Below are positions 17,907 to 26,682 of a stretch of 64,000 bases of DNA, piece after piece. The notes beneath the pieces were generated by a model that had not been told where the DNA came from, did no database searches, and was given only the letters and a program-made list of their open reading frames with translations. Both the position numbers and the translations under genes were made by a program. The stretch is from Fodinibius sp036381435 (lineage in GTDB: Bacteria > Bacteroidota > Rhodothermia > Balneolales > Balneolaceae), in NCBI GenBank assembly GCA_036381435.1, contig DASVCW010000039.1, positions 62,001-126,000 of the forward strand, written 5' to 3'. The first letter of the stretch is position 1, and every line of letters starts with the position of its first letter.

Positions 17907-18174
17907 ATTTTAATTTATTATTGATTATGGTCCATATTAATAGTGAAGTGAAAGATGCTATATACTTCGATTTAAAATAGCCTGAGTTATAAATACTTCA
18001 AAATTTGAAACTTTTAGAATCCCTATCCGTATCCAAACAAAAATATTTTTCAAAACAACAAAATAAAATCGCTGCCATTACGTATAACTAACAACAAAGA
18101 GATAGTAGACTTTTTGATGAATATGTGAACAGCAACCTAATCTTGCATAGTAGCATTCTAAGCATAGATACCTT
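17907..18174 (+). ncRNA. Candidate small RNA or leader ahead of an orphan terminator
   Basis: The gap between the divergent genes coaX and ruvC has no coding gene but ends with an excellent plus-strand terminator at 18175-18208. A transcript must therefore start somewhere in this stretch. I cannot fix the 5-prime end or recognise an RNA family. It could be an independent small RNA or the attenuated leader of ruvC. Confidence 0.3.
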
Positions 18175-18208
18175 AAGCCCCGACGTTGAGAGCGCCGGGG
18201 CTTTTTTT
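18175..18208 (+). terminator. Rho-independent terminator with no gene upstream
   Basis: AAGCCCCG (18175-18182) pairs with CGGGGCTT (18196-18203), followed by a run of seven T ending at 18208. It lies 89 bases before the ruvC ATG and is not downstream of any coding gene on this strand. Confidence 0.8.
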
Positions 18209-18297
18209 ATGGGTGAAATGTGGAATGATGATACCAATCTGTTATATTTTAGCAGGAGTTCTTGAAAAAGCTTCTGTTAATTGCTAATGCACCCATT

Positions 18298-18879
18298 ATG
18301 TCTGATATTATTTTAGGTATCGACCCCGGCTCCCGGAATACCGGATATGCTATTCTCACCAAAGAAAACGGCAAGCTGGTTGCTTTGAGGTGTGATACAA
18401 TTAAAATGGCTGAAATGAATGATCATTCTGATCGTCTACAGTGCATTTTTGATAAAATTTCTGCCATTATATCATCCTTTAATCCTACTTCCTGCGCGGT
18501 TGAGACACCGGTGTATGGAGTAGATCCGCTGGCAATGTTAAAACTGGGACGGGCTCAAGCTGCCGCAATGCTGGCTATTTCGAATCAGAACATTCCGGTG
18601 GCCGAATATTATCCCAAGCAGGTGAAAAAGTCGATTACGGGCAATGGCAACGCCAGTAAAGAGCAGGTAGCCTTTATGTTGCATAAAACGGTACGGCTGC
18701 CGAAAGAAAAACTTTCGAAAGATGCTACTGATGCCCTGGCCGTAGCATGGTGCCATTTGATGAAGCAAAACAGCATTCAAAGCAAGGTGCCGAAGCCTCA
18801 AAAAAAGCAGCACCAAAATAACAGCAAATCGAGCTGGGAGAGCTTTGTGGCTGATAACCCGGACAGGGTGATTGAATAA
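18298..18879 (+). CDS. ruvC: RuvC, Holliday-junction resolvase
   Basis: RuvC is the dimeric endonuclease that cuts Holliday junctions. Using the ATG at 18298 gives 193 residues beginning MSDIILGIDPGSRNTGY, the standard RuvC start with the first catalytic Asp. Further acidic residues are in AVETPVYG, and the C-terminal pair in LSKDATDALAVAW. A TTG at 18262 with an AGGAG three bases before it would add 12 residues not typical of the family. The C-terminal tail is Lys/Gln-rich. ruvA follows after a 172-bp repeat-filled spacer; ruvB is not in the window. Confidence 0.95.
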   Translation: MSDIILGIDPGSRNTGYAILTKENGKLVALRCDTIKMAEMNDHSDRLQCIFDKISAIISSFNPTSCAVETPVYGVDPLAMLKLGRAQAAAMLAISNQNIPVAEYYPKQVKKSITGNGNASKEQVAFMLHKTVRLPKEKLSKDATDALAVAWCHLMKQNSIQSKVPKPQKKQHQNNSKSSWESFVADNPDRVIE

Positions 18880-18914
18880 ATTGTCGATTAAAGTTAGTCT
18901 CTTGCTGTTGCACA

Positions 18915-18962
18915 GAGTTACACGAAGAAAGAGTTACACGAAGAAAGAGTTACACGAAGAAA
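18915..18962. repeat. Three tandem copies of a 16-bp unit
   Basis: The unit GAGTTACACGAAGAAA is repeated exactly three times in the ruvC-ruvA spacer. It then runs into a degenerate CACGGAG...CTTTGCGCAGCTTTGTG element (18963-19025) that resembles other dispersed repeats in the window. Confidence 0.85.
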
Positions 18963-19051
18963 GACACGGAGTTTCGCAGAGAAATTCTTAGTGGCTCTTT
19001 GTACCTTCTTTGCGCAGCTTTGTGAAACAGTTCTTAAATAATTCTTACAAC

Positions 19052-19648
19052 ATGATTGCTTATTTAAAAGGTAAAATTCATGCCAAGTCACCGGGGCAAC
19101 TTATTCTTGACGTTCATGATATTGGCTATCAGCTTGAGATTTCGAACCAGACCTTTGATGAGCTGCCCTCCGAAGGTGAAACGGTGAAACTGCTCGTCCA
19201 TCATCACATCACCGATAGTGATCAGCGGCTTTTCGGCTTTTTATCTCAAAATGAAAAGAACCTTTTTGAACTGCTGATCACCGTTAAGGGTGTGGGTCCC
19301 AAGTTAGGATTGACGATTTTATCGGGTTTGCCGGCAGAAGAAATCACTGGAGCCATCGTACAAAAAGATAAAGCGGCACTTTCGCAAATTTCCGGTATCG
19401 GCAAAAAAACGGCCGAACGAATGATCCTGGAACTCAAAGATAAAATGTCTGAAATGGTGGATGCTACCTATTCCAAAAGTTCATCAACTATTTCAGGAAA
19501 CTTAAAAGGTGAAGCAATTTCAGCCCTTCAGTCGCTCGGCTTTAAAAAACGTGATGCCGAACAGGCTGTCATCATGGCTGCCAAGAGTAACGGTAGTAAA
19601 AATGTTCAGGATTTAGTTAAAAAAGCACTTTCGCATCTGAATAAGTAA
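19052..19648 (+). CDS. ruvA: RuvA, Holliday-junction branch-migration subunit
   Basis: RuvA binds the junction and recruits the RuvB motor. The 198-residue protein starts MIAYLKGKI, the usual RuvA beginning, so the upstream in-frame start at 19010 is rejected. The OB-fold is at residues 1-63, and two helix-hairpin-helix motifs follow (VKGVGPKLGL and ISGIGKKTAERM). A C-terminal UBA-like domain (ALQSLGFKKRDAEQAV) binds RuvB. It is in the same orientation as ruvC. Confidence 0.96.
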   Translation: MIAYLKGKIHAKSPGQLILDVHDIGYQLEISNQTFDELPSEGETVKLLVHHHITDSDQRLFGFLSQNEKNLFELLITVKGVGPKLGLTILSGLPAEEITGAIVQKDKAALSQISGIGKKTAERMILELKDKMSEMVDATYSKSSSTISGNLKGEAISALQSLGFKKRDAEQAVIMAAKSNGSKNVQDLVKKALSHLNK

Positions 19649-19916
19649 TCTGAAGTCCCCTCCTGGTATCATGGACTTTGACATAGAAAGAGATTTTGGA
19701 TGAATCTCCAATAAGATTTAAAACCCAGTTCCAAAGATAATTATTCGGACCCATCCTCCGGCTCCTTCCCTATCCCGATAAAAAGCATCGGGACAAGGAG
19801 GGGTTTGAAGTGGGTCAATAGATAACAATTATTTAACATCCGGTAGTTTAACTTAAGCAGGCTTGTTTGTACTATTGGTATTCGAATGGAAAGAGGTTTC
19901 AAACTTATTCCCAAAA

Positions 19917-19949
19917 GCCATCCTCGAGCCCCCTTTAAGGGGAAGAAGG
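19917..19949. repeat. Family-1 repeat, degenerate
   Basis: GCCATCCTCGAGCCCCC followed by TTTAAGGGGAAGAAGG is a decayed copy of the family-1 element in reverse orientation. Confidence 0.45.
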
Positions 19950-20052
19950 CTTTGCTGATATTATCAGCGAATTTATGCTTAACAAGATTAATAATGCCAA
20001 AATTAAAAAAGCTTTAAAAGCAGCTGAATTATTGTAAATAATTCAGTTTTTA

Positions 20053-20085
20053 GTCCCCCTTTGAAGGGGGCGCAGGGGGATGACC
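20053..20085. repeat. Family-1 GC-rich palindromic repeat
   Basis: GTCCCCCTTTGAAGGGGGCG followed by CAGGGGGATGACC, a near-identical match to 15410-15442. Confidence 0.8.
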
Positions 20086-20153
20086 TAGGCATTACCTTCG
20101 AATCCAGTTTAATTTTTTGAACGGACGATAACTCTACAACCAAATTTTTAACC

Positions 20154-20834
20154 GTGTCTGACAAGCAAACTATTCTCGTTGTCGATGACGAGCAGGACCT
20201 TCTAGAACTCATAGAATACAATCTCCAAAAAGAGGGCTTTGAAGTACTAACTGCCGAAGACGGCGAAGAAGGCATTGAAGTAGCACGTAAACATAATCCC
20301 TCCCTGGTTTTACTAGATATCATGATGCCCAAAATGGACGGCCTCGAAGTGGTTGAACATATGCGGCAGGATGAAAAGCTGGGACACATTCCTATCATTT
20401 TTCTTACCGCGCGGGGTGATGAAAAAACTGAAATCCAAGGGCTGGATAAAGGGGGCGACGATTACATCACCAAGCCCATTAGCACCAAAAAGTTAATTTC
20501 GCGCATAAAAGCGGTGCTCCGTCGTTCTCAGGATACCGGCGAAATGCCCGATCAAATTGAAATTCATGATCTTTTGATCGATAAAGACCGTTATGTGGTT
20601 AAGCGGAATGACGAAGAGTTCCAGCTTCCGCGTAAAGAGTTTGAACTGCTCTATTTTCTCGCAGGACACAAAGGCAAGGTCATGGATCGCCAAACGCTGC
20701 TCAATCAGGTTTGGGGCAGCAACGTGTATGTGGTAGATCGTACGGTGGATGTACACATTCGCAAAATTCGTGAAAAGCTGGGTGATGAATACATCGAAAC
20801 GGTAAAAGGCGTAGGATATCGCTTTAAAGAATGA
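20154..20834 (+). CDS. PhoB-like OmpR-family response regulator
   Basis: The 226-residue transcription factor has a receiver domain with acidic pocket Asp11-Asp12, phospho-acceptor Asp55 in LVLLDIMMP, Thr in FLTARG and Lys in ITKPIS. A C-terminal winged helix ends in the typical VDVHIRKIREKLG...TVKGVGYRF. It starts with GTG, as no in-frame ATG fits the N-terminus. Its TGA overlaps the kinase ATG by four bases, so the two form a two-component operon. The pair looks like PhoB/PhoR of phosphate response, but no pst or phoU genes are in view to confirm it. Confidence 0.92.
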   Translation: MSDKQTILVVDDEQDLLELIEYNLQKEGFEVLTAEDGEEGIEVARKHNPSLVLLDIMMPKMDGLEVVEHMRQDEKLGHIPIIFLTARGDEKTEIQGLDKGGDDYITKPISTKKLISRIKAVLRRSQDTGEMPDQIEIHDLLIDKDRYVVKRNDEEFQLPRKEFELLYFLAGHKGKVMDRQTLLNQVWGSNVYVVDRTVDVHIRKIREKLGDEYIETVKGVGYRFKE

Positions 20835-21895
20835 AGAAAAAACTATTTGAAAATTCATCGCGGCTAGCCTTCCGAAGCGGCATGTATTCGGGAATAGCCA
20901 CAGGCTTGCTTACCCTCGTTTTGGGCCTGCTGTTTTTCACGGACTCTTTCCTTCAGGCACTTCTCTTTGGCGGACTAATGATGATTTTATCAGCCGCGGC
21001 AGTTTATTTCATCATTTACAGAATGATGCTTTCGCGGCTCAAGACGCTGAATGAAATCACCCGGAACATCACCCATAAGCATTTTGAAAGTTATGAAGAT
21101 GTAACCTCCGGCGGTAATGATGAATTAAGCTATCTCATCAAGCAATCCATCAGGGCCAGTAAAACCGTGGAACGTGAAATCCAGCGCCTCAACCGTATTG
21201 AGAACTACCGTAAGGAGTTTATCGGCGACATTTCTCACGAGCTGAAAACACCTATTTTTGCCATCCAGGGATTCATCGAAACACTGCTCAACGGCGCTAT
21301 TGATGATGACAAAGTAAATCATCGTTTTTTGGAAAAGGCCATGCGCAATGTGAGCCGCCTGATTTACCTCACCAAAGATTTAATGGAAATCTCAAAGCTT
21401 GAAACCGGTGAACTGAAGTCCGAAGCAGAGGACATCCACCTGAAAAAGGTGGTGTCGGATGTGGTTGAAAACCTGCAGTACAAGGCAAGAGATGAAGAAG
21501 TGTTGCTCAACGTTAAAAATTTTAACCAGGATTATGTGGTCCATGCCGACCGTAATCAAATTAAGCAAGTGCTTACCAATCTGATTGAAAATGCCATCAA
21601 GTATAACAAGCGGGGCGGCAGTGTGAAGGTGGGGGTGAAGAATTTTCTGAAGGATAAAAGCCGGGTGTTGGTTTATGTGCAGGATACCGGCATCGGCATT
21701 GAGCCGCAGTATATTGAACGGGTGACGGAACGTTTTTTTCGCATTGACAAATCGCGTTCCCGCGAAAAGGGAGGTACAGGACTGGGACTCGCCATTGTAA
21801 AGCACATCATGGAAGCACACGGGGAAGAATTTTTTATCGAAAGTACTGTGGATGAAGGCTCTACCTTTAGTTTTACACTGACAAAAGCGATGTAG
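20831..21895 (+). CDS. PhoR-like sensor histidine kinase
   Basis: The 354-residue kinase has two N-terminal membrane helices (about 18-37 and 43-63) with almost no periplasmic loop, a HAMP-like linker, a dimerisation/phosphoacceptor domain with His136 in ISHELKTP, and a catalytic ATPase domain with N box NLIENAIKYN, DTGIGI and GGTGLGLAIVKHI. The small extracellular part suggests sensing through partners or within the membrane, as in PhoR. It is translationally coupled to the preceding regulator. Confidence 0.92.
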   Translation: MKKKLFENSSRLAFRSGMYSGIATGLLTLVLGLLFFTDSFLQALLFGGLMMILSAAAVYFIIYRMMLSRLKTLNEITRNITHKHFESYEDVTSGGNDELSYLIKQSIRASKTVEREIQRLNRIENYRKEFIGDISHELKTPIFAIQGFIETLLNGAIDDDKVNHRFLEKAMRNVSRLIYLTKDLMEISKLETGELKSEAEDIHLKKVVSDVVENLQYKARDEEVLLNVKNFNQDYVVHADRNQIKQVLTNLIENAIKYNKRGGSVKVGVKNFLKDKSRVLVYVQDTGIGIEPQYIERVTERFFRIDKSRSREKGGTGLGLAIVKHIMEAHGEEFFIESTVDEGSTFSFTLTKAM

Positions 21896-22015
21896 GGGCG
21901 CATTAAAAAAGATGTAGGCCACCGGAAAGGTGGACTACATCGGCCCCGTTTCATTCTTGCTTCAATATTAGCTACTTTCCAATCCATAATTCATCATTAA
22001 AAATTCAAAATTAAT

Positions 22016-23101
22016 ATGTTACATGCTGTAATCATGGCCGGTGGTGCCGGCACGCGTTTTTGGCCCCGAAGTACGGAGGCTCATCCAAAACAATTTTTAA
22101 ATATCTTCGGTGACCGTACGATGCTTCAGGCTACGGTTGACCGCATTGAAAAACTCATTCCCTCCAAAAATGTCTGGGTAATCACCAATGATCGCTACGT
22201 GGATTTGGTACAGCAACAACTTCCCGATGTCCCGGGCGGCAATATCGTAGGTGAAGCCGTTGCCAAAAATACCGCACCCTGCGTAGCATTAGCCGCTGCC
22301 CTGATTCAAAACCAGGACCCCGACGCAACTATGGTAGTGTTGCCCGCTGATCACCGAATTGGCGAGCCAGAAAAATTTATTTCTATTCTTGAGACGGCAG
22401 CAGCCAAAGCTGAAGATGCAGAGACCCTGGTAACGATAGGCATTGAACCTGACCGTCCCGAAACAGGCTATGGATATATTGAGTTTGATAAAAAATCATC
22501 CGAAACACATTCGGGACTGGAAGTAAAAAAAGTGAATCAGTTCCGGGAGAAGCCAGACCAGAAAACGGCCGAAGGATTTGTTGATTCAGGCAACTTTTTA
22601 TGGAACAGTGGCATGTTTATCTGGGGGGCTTCAACTATCCTCGAGCAGTTTAAGAAGCATCTGCCGGAGATTCATAAGCATGTAGAAAACCTGTCTGCGT
22701 CTATTGGTTCTGATCATCAAAAAGAAGCTATTGATGAATTTTATCACGGTTGTCCTTCAATTTCCGTGGATTACGGCATTATGGAACGGGCTGAAACGGT
22801 CTTCGTAGTGCCGGGATCCTTTGGCTGGAATGATGTAGGAAGCTGGAAAGCGGTTTACGACCTGCGTGAAAAAGACACCAATGGAAACGCCGTTCAAACC
22901 GAAACAGCGGCAATGGCAAATTCAAACAATAACCTCATCTACAGCAAAAGCGGAAAGATGATTGCACTGGTAGGAGTTGACAACCTGGCGGTGGTTGAAA
23001 CGGATGATGCAATTTTAGTCTGCAATCTGGATGAAGCCCAGGGAGTGAAAGATGTGGTGAATAAGCTGCGAAAAAATGATGAAATGAAGAAGTTCCTATA
23101 G
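22016..23101 (+). CDS. manC: Mannose-1-phosphate guanylyltransferase
   Basis: The enzyme makes GDP-mannose from mannose-1-phosphate and GTP for glycan synthesis. The 361-residue protein has the nucleotidyltransferase signature MAGGAGTRFWP followed by HPKQF, the AKNTAP segment, the VVLPADH metal-binding motif and the DYGIMER motif. It lacks the fused C-terminal isomerase domain found in the long type II enzymes, so it is a monofunctional form. It stands 120 bp after the kinase gene and forms its own unit or a read-through extension. Confidence 0.93.
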   Translation: MLHAVIMAGGAGTRFWPRSTEAHPKQFLNIFGDRTMLQATVDRIEKLIPSKNVWVITNDRYVDLVQQQLPDVPGGNIVGEAVAKNTAPCVALAAALIQNQDPDATMVVLPADHRIGEPEKFISILETAAAKAEDAETLVTIGIEPDRPETGYGYIEFDKKSSETHSGLEVKKVNQFREKPDQKTAEGFVDSGNFLWNSGMFIWGASTILEQFKKHLPEIHKHVENLSASIGSDHQKEAIDEFYHGCPSISVDYGIMERAETVFVVPGSFGWNDVGSWKAVYDLREKDTNGNAVQTETAAMANSNNNLIYSKSGKMIALVGVDNLAVVETDDAILVCNLDEAQGVKDVVNKLRKNDEMKKFL

Positions 23102-23195
23102 AACGCAGATTAAACGGATTCTCTGATCAATACTGATTTTATCGAAATCTTAACCCAATGTGAGTTCAAGACGAGATATGATCTAGTTGTTTATT

Positions 23196-23428
23196 TTCTA
23201 CAAAAACAAAGCCCGAATGGGCTTTAATATGAATAGCACCGGATGAAGTCCGGTGATTAAAATATACCACCACAACCTGCCAGCTGGCGGGTTGAATTAA
23301 ATAAGGCAACACACCTAAGATTCAATTCCATTCAGGGTTGTCTGTCATGTTATCTTTTAACCCCAAGTTATGCTTTTGGCACATTCGGGGTTATACATGT
23401 TCAATCCCTTCGGGATTCTAACAAAAGA
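23196..23428. repeat. Approx. 230-bp REP-like intergenic element, copy A
   Basis: It starts with the palindrome AAAGCCCGAATGGGCTTTAA, then TATGAATA, a CCGGATGAAGTCCGG hairpin, a CCTGCCAGCTGGCGGG palindrome, an AACCCC...GGGGTT hairpin and ends in CAATCCCTTCGGGATTC. The same series of short palindromes occurs at 36433-36680, partly permuted. It fills the 359-bp gap before the DUF1697 gene; a GCAGATTAAACGGATT-type repeat sits at 23104-23120. Confidence 0.65.
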
Positions 23429-23460
23429 TAAAAATAACCTTATCGAACTCGGGTTAAACT

Positions 23461-24003
23461 ATGAGCACATACATCACACTTCTTCGGGGTATCAATGTGG
23501 GTGGACATAATAAACTGCCGATGAAGGAATTGGTAGGGCTGCTCGAAGATTTAGGGTTCCACAACGTTAAAACCTATATCCAAACCGGCAACATTGTTTT
23601 CAAGAGTGGAAAAAATGCTGCGGAACTTGCTGAAAGCATCAAAACTGAGATTGAGCAAAATCATGGTTTCGCTCCGCATGTGCTGGTGCTGAAATTGGAT
23701 GAGTTTAAAAAGGCTATGGCATCAAATCCGTTTGCTGAGGCTGAATCCGAGCCTAAAACACTTCATTTATATTTTTTAGATGCCGAACCGAAGAATCCGG
23801 ACTTGGAATCTCTTGAGAATATCAAAAAGGATAATGAGCGGTTTATGCTCAAAGGGAAAACTTTTTACCTTCATACGCCTGAAGGCGTGGGGCGCTCAAA
23901 ACTTGCCGCTCGTGCTGAAAAGGCACTTGGAGTTGCCGCAACGGCGCGAAACTGGCGCACAGTTGATAAAATTAGAGTCATAACAGAGGAAATGGAACAC
24001 TGA
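23461..24003 (+). CDS. DUF1697 family protein
   Basis: The 180-residue protein begins STYITLLRGINVGGHNKLPM, the hallmark of the DUF1697 family, followed by the conserved GF.NV.TYIQTGN block. The family is widespread in bacteria and its biochemical role is unknown. It is soluble, without signal or membrane segment. The C-terminal part (RSKLAARAEKALG...RNWRTV) is also typical. It is probably transcribed separately from the next gene, 171 bp away. Confidence 0.9.
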   Translation: MSTYITLLRGINVGGHNKLPMKELVGLLEDLGFHNVKTYIQTGNIVFKSGKNAAELAESIKTEIEQNHGFAPHVLVLKLDEFKKAMASNPFAEAESEPKTLHLYFLDAEPKNPDLESLENIKKDNERFMLKGKTFYLHTPEGVGRSKLAARAEKALGVAATARNWRTVDKIRVITEEMEH

Positions 24004-24174
24004 TTCTGCTGATTGAACGGGTTTACGCTGATTTAATTTATGTTATAGGCTTATCAAGAGCTTTCATTTTCGATTCATCCGGAAATGGCAAAATACTTTC
24101 CTAAGTAAAGGATAGAACTAGTTCGGAAATCACCTGCTGGATGAATTACAATCAAAATCTAAAAACAAATAATT

Positions 24175-24669
24175 ATGAATGAGACTATTTTTACCAAGCA
24201 ATCCGGTCAAAAACAACTAAATGTAACCCGGGAATTTAACGGCCCTCTCGAACTGGTTTGGAAAACATGGACCGACAGCGACCTGCTTGATAAGTGGTGG
24301 GCACCAAAACCCTGGAAGACTGAAACTAAATTTATAGACTTCAGCGAAGGCGGGTACTGGCTCTATTCGATGAACGGTCCCGAAGGCGAACAACATTGGG
24401 CAAGGGCAGACTATAAAGAAATAGCAATCAAGGAGTTTTTTAAAGCGCAAGATTCCTTTTGTGATGAAGAAGGCAATAAGAACTCAGAAATGCCTGAAAT
24501 GTTCTGGCATGTTAATTTTTCGAAAACAGAATCGGGCACTAAGGTTGAAGTGGATATTTCATTTTCATCAGAAGCCGATATGGAAAGAATCATAGAAACA
24601 GGCTTCAAGGAAGGATTTACGGCGGCTCACGAGAACCTTGATGAATTATTGAAAGAACTTAGCTCTTAG
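24175..24669 (+). CDS. SRPBCC / AHSA1-family protein
   Basis: The 164-residue protein has the START-like SRPBCC pattern of Aha1-domain proteins: VTREFNGPLELVWKTWTD near the N-terminus, WWAPKPW and the C-terminal helix FKEGFTAAHENLDELLKEL. Such proteins have a hydrophobic cavity for small ligands; the bacterial members are mostly of unknown role. It is convergent with the metallo-hydrolase gene, with only 21 bp between stops. Confidence 0.9.
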   Translation: MNETIFTKQSGQKQLNVTREFNGPLELVWKTWTDSDLLDKWWAPKPWKTETKFIDFSEGGYWLYSMNGPEGEQHWARADYKEIAIKEFFKAQDSFCDEEGNKNSEMPEMFWHVNFSKTESGTKVEVDISFSSEADMERIIETGFKEGFTAAHENLDELLKELSS

Positions 24670-24690
24670 AAAAAATTAGTTCATTCTGAA

Positions 24691-25452
24691 TCATTCAATA
24701 TCAACCGTCAACTGATCGTAAGCCAGGCACACATTTTGAGGCAAGCGCCGGTTTGTTTCTTCGTGGTTTACATAGGAATTCATGTGAATGAGATAGGTTT
24801 GAGGAACGTTTAATTCCCTGGCTACTTCGACGGCTTCAGGAATGGTCATATGGGTAGGATGTTTGGGTTTCCAGCGCAACCCGCTAAGTACGAGGATCTT
24901 TGAGCCCCGGATAAGTTTTTTAGTTGCATCGGGAATGGCTTTTACATCGGTGAGATAAGAAACATCATTCACCCGGTAGCCAAGAACTTTTACTTTTCCA
25001 TGAACGGCAGGTAACGGGGTGATGCGAACATCCTGAAAATCAGTCGCCGATGTAATTTCCTCTATATCAATAGCCGTCGCGCCGGGGTAGCGATCTGGGC
25101 CAAACATATAATCGAATCGTTTTTTGATAGCTTCGATGCAGGTTTTGCTGGCATAAACGGGAATACTCTGCTCTTGGTGAAAACAAAAGGGGCGTAGATC
25201 ATCCAACCCCGCAATATGATCCATATGTTCATGGGTGATAAGGACCAGATCGACCCGCGATAGCCCTGAGCGAATAGTTTGAAGACGAAATTCGGGGCCT
25301 GTGTCAATGACAATGGATGATTTTTCAGTCTGCAGCCAAGCCGAGCAGCGCCAGCGGATGTTGCGTGAATCCCCACCAATACGGTTTTTACCGAAGCCCC
25401 CGGCAACGGGAACACCCATAGAAGTTCCTGTTCCTAAAAACGTTAGACGCAT
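24691..25452 (-). CDS. PhnP-like metallo-beta-lactamase-fold hydrolase
   Basis: The 253-residue protein has the fold's metal site THEHMDH (His74, His76, Asp78, His79), preceded by the GTGTSMGVP start of the PhnP/PqqB-like subgroup and the VIDTGPEFR segment. A later His is in PAVHGK, and LTDVK supplies the bridging Asp. PhnP acts on cyclic phosphates; here no phn genes are nearby, so substrate is open. Its ATG overlaps the stop of the upstream small gene by one base (TAATG), a sign of coupled translation. Confidence 0.88.
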   Translation of the reverse strand: MRLTFLGTGTSMGVPVAGGFGKNRIGGDSRNIRWRCSAWLQTEKSSIVIDTGPEFRLQTIRSGLSRVDLVLITHEHMDHIAGLDDLRPFCFHQEQSIPVYASKTCIEAIKKRFDYMFGPDRYPGATAIDIEEITSATDFQDVRITPLPAVHGKVKVLGYRVNDVSYLTDVKAIPDATKKLIRGSKILVLSGLRWKPKHPTHMTIPEAVEVARELNVPQTYLIHMNSYVNHEETNRRLPQNVCLAYDQLTVDIE

Positions 25453-25757
25453 TATTCAAGCTCTATATCCAGTTCTTCAATTTCGCTGTCTTTGAATTTT
25501 TCAAAGCGTTCCCAAAGTTCTTCGAGATGGTTTCGAACTACGGGCTTGATATAAATATCCTGCAACTCTCTGTCTTTTAGCACGCGCGCCAGCAAACCAA
25601 CCTGTAGTTGCTCGGGTTTATTTTTGTTGAGTACGACCAATTTGTCGCCTTCCATTATGCACGAATCACCCCGAAAGGTACCTTTTTCTTTTCGGATGGT
25701 GAAGCCGGCTTGCTCAACCAGCTGTTCAAGTTCTAAAAGTAGTTTTCCGGTCTTCAT
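25452..25757 (-). CDS. Small conserved-looking protein coupled to the MBL hydrolase
   Basis: The ATG at 25757 gives 101 residues. A longer start at 25802 would begin inside a family-1 repeat and is less likely. The product is soluble, with a helical N-terminus (LLLELEQLVEQAGFTIRKEKG), a short beta stretch with FRGDSCIMEGDKLVVLNKN, and a helical acidic C-terminus. I do not recognise a named family; the FRGG/DSC..EG..LVVLN pattern looks like a small alpha/beta protein. The one-base overlap with the hydrolase gene suggests a shared pathway. Confidence 0.7.
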   Translation of the reverse strand: MKTGKLLLELEQLVEQAGFTIRKEKGTFRGDSCIMEGDKLVVLNKNKPEQLQVGLLARVLKDRELQDIYIKPVVRNHLEELWERFEKFKDSEIEELDIELE

Positions 25758-25796
25758 TTTGAAATAGGATTGAATACTATCGGGCTTTTCCTTAAG

Positions 25797-25851
25797 GGTC
25801 ATCCCCCTGCGCCCCCTTCTTCCGTAGGAATGCCTTCGGCAAAAGGGGGAC
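25797..25851. repeat. Family-1 GC-rich repeat with an inserted spacer, reverse orientation
   Basis: GGTCATCCCCCTGCGCCCCC, then an inserted hairpin-like TTCCGTAGGAATGCCTTCGG, then AAAAGGGGGAC. The copy at 41367-41421 has the same layout, so this is a sub-type. Confidence 0.75.
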
Positions 25852-25874
25852 TATCTCCCTGTTGAAAAACACTG

Positions 25875-26645
25875 CTAAAAAGTAACGCCAACTTGAAAGC
25901 TGTGGGCTTTCATCAGGTAATCGTAGAATTCTTCATCTACATCATAATTGCGGATTTTATAGCGGTAGCCCAGGCTGAGGCCGAAATCATCAAACAAGCG
26001 ATCAAAATAAAGGCGGCCGCCCGCGGCTATAGAGCCGAGTGAACCCCCGAAAAGTCCACCCGATGCGAATGAAAATCCATAGGCGGGAATGATACCGGCT
26101 TCTATGCGAAAGTCCTCCACGGGGCGAGCGAACAATTTTAATCCCGCTCCGGCCGTCAAACTGCCGAATTTGAAACGTTCAAACATTTGGCTTTGGGTGA
26201 TGGTTGTGTAGCGCGACGCAATTTGTATGGGCACATTAAGGGCAAACTTTCCGGTTTTATAAAGGCTGATTGGCACATTAATACTGCCGCCCACATCAAA
26301 GTAGGAGACATTTTCCAGACCTGTGATTTCACCTCCCGCTGCCAGCGATAAATCCAGGGCTGTGCTTTTATATCCAATTCGCAGTACAGGTCCTTCAAAG
26401 GCAAAAATGCCAGCCCGGAATATGTTTTCATCACCCTCATAGCTAACCGTCATCGGTTCATAGGCAAGATAAAATTCGGAACGGGGAATATTTAAATTCG
26501 GGTTTTCATCACCCACTGAAAACATTTGTGCCTTTGCTAAAAGGGGAAATACAGCCAGGATGAATAAAACTATGGTTAGAAATCCTGCCGATTTTACAAT
26601 CTTTTGGAGAAACAGGGCACGTTTTGTCGTAGTTTCACATTTCAT
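25875..26645 (-). CDS. Predicted outer-membrane beta-barrel protein
   Basis: The 256-residue product has a signal peptide (hydrophobic core VLFILAVFPLLAKA ending AKA-Q) and a mature part of alternating amphipathic strands rich in Gly, Tyr and Phe (for example LRIGYKSTALDLSLAAGG, GLSLGYRYKI), ending in an aromatic residue (VGVTF), as expected of an outer-membrane barrel. I recognise no specific family. It lies next to, and divergent from, a predicted exported glutathione peroxidase. Confidence 0.75.
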   Translation of the reverse strand: MKCETTTKRALFLQKIVKSAGFLTIVLFILAVFPLLAKAQMFSVGDENPNLNIPRSEFYLAYEPMTVSYEGDENIFRAGIFAFEGPVLRIGYKSTALDLSLAAGGEITGLENVSYFDVGGSINVPISLYKTGKFALNVPIQIASRYTTITQSQMFERFKFGSLTAGAGLKLFARPVEDFRIEAGIIPAYGFSFASGGLFGGSLGSIAAGGRLYFDRLFDDFGLSLGYRYKIRNYDVDEEFYDYLMKAHSFQVGVTF

Positions 26646-26682
26646 GAGTAGAATTCTGAATATTAAAATTTAGGTGCAATCT

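Larger units (their letters stand above)
19649..20153. other. 505-bp repeat-rich spacer between ruvA and the response regulator
   Basis: Contents in order are an ATCCCGAT/ATCGGGA hairpin with flanking CTCCTT/AAGGAG (about 19764-19800), a degenerate family-1 element at 19917-19949, and a full family-1 element at 20053-20085. The regulator's promoter must lie here. No gene is seen. Confidence 0.6.

Noticed and set aside
18262..18297. TTG start for ruvC with AGGAG upstream
   Set aside because: Adds twelve residues before the standard RuvC N-terminus, and the SD-to-TTG spacing is too short; ATG at 18298 fits the family.
18915..18962. CRISPR array
   Set aside because: Units are directly adjacent 16-bp repeats without spacers, and no cas genes are present. 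No other CRISPR-like array was seen in the window.
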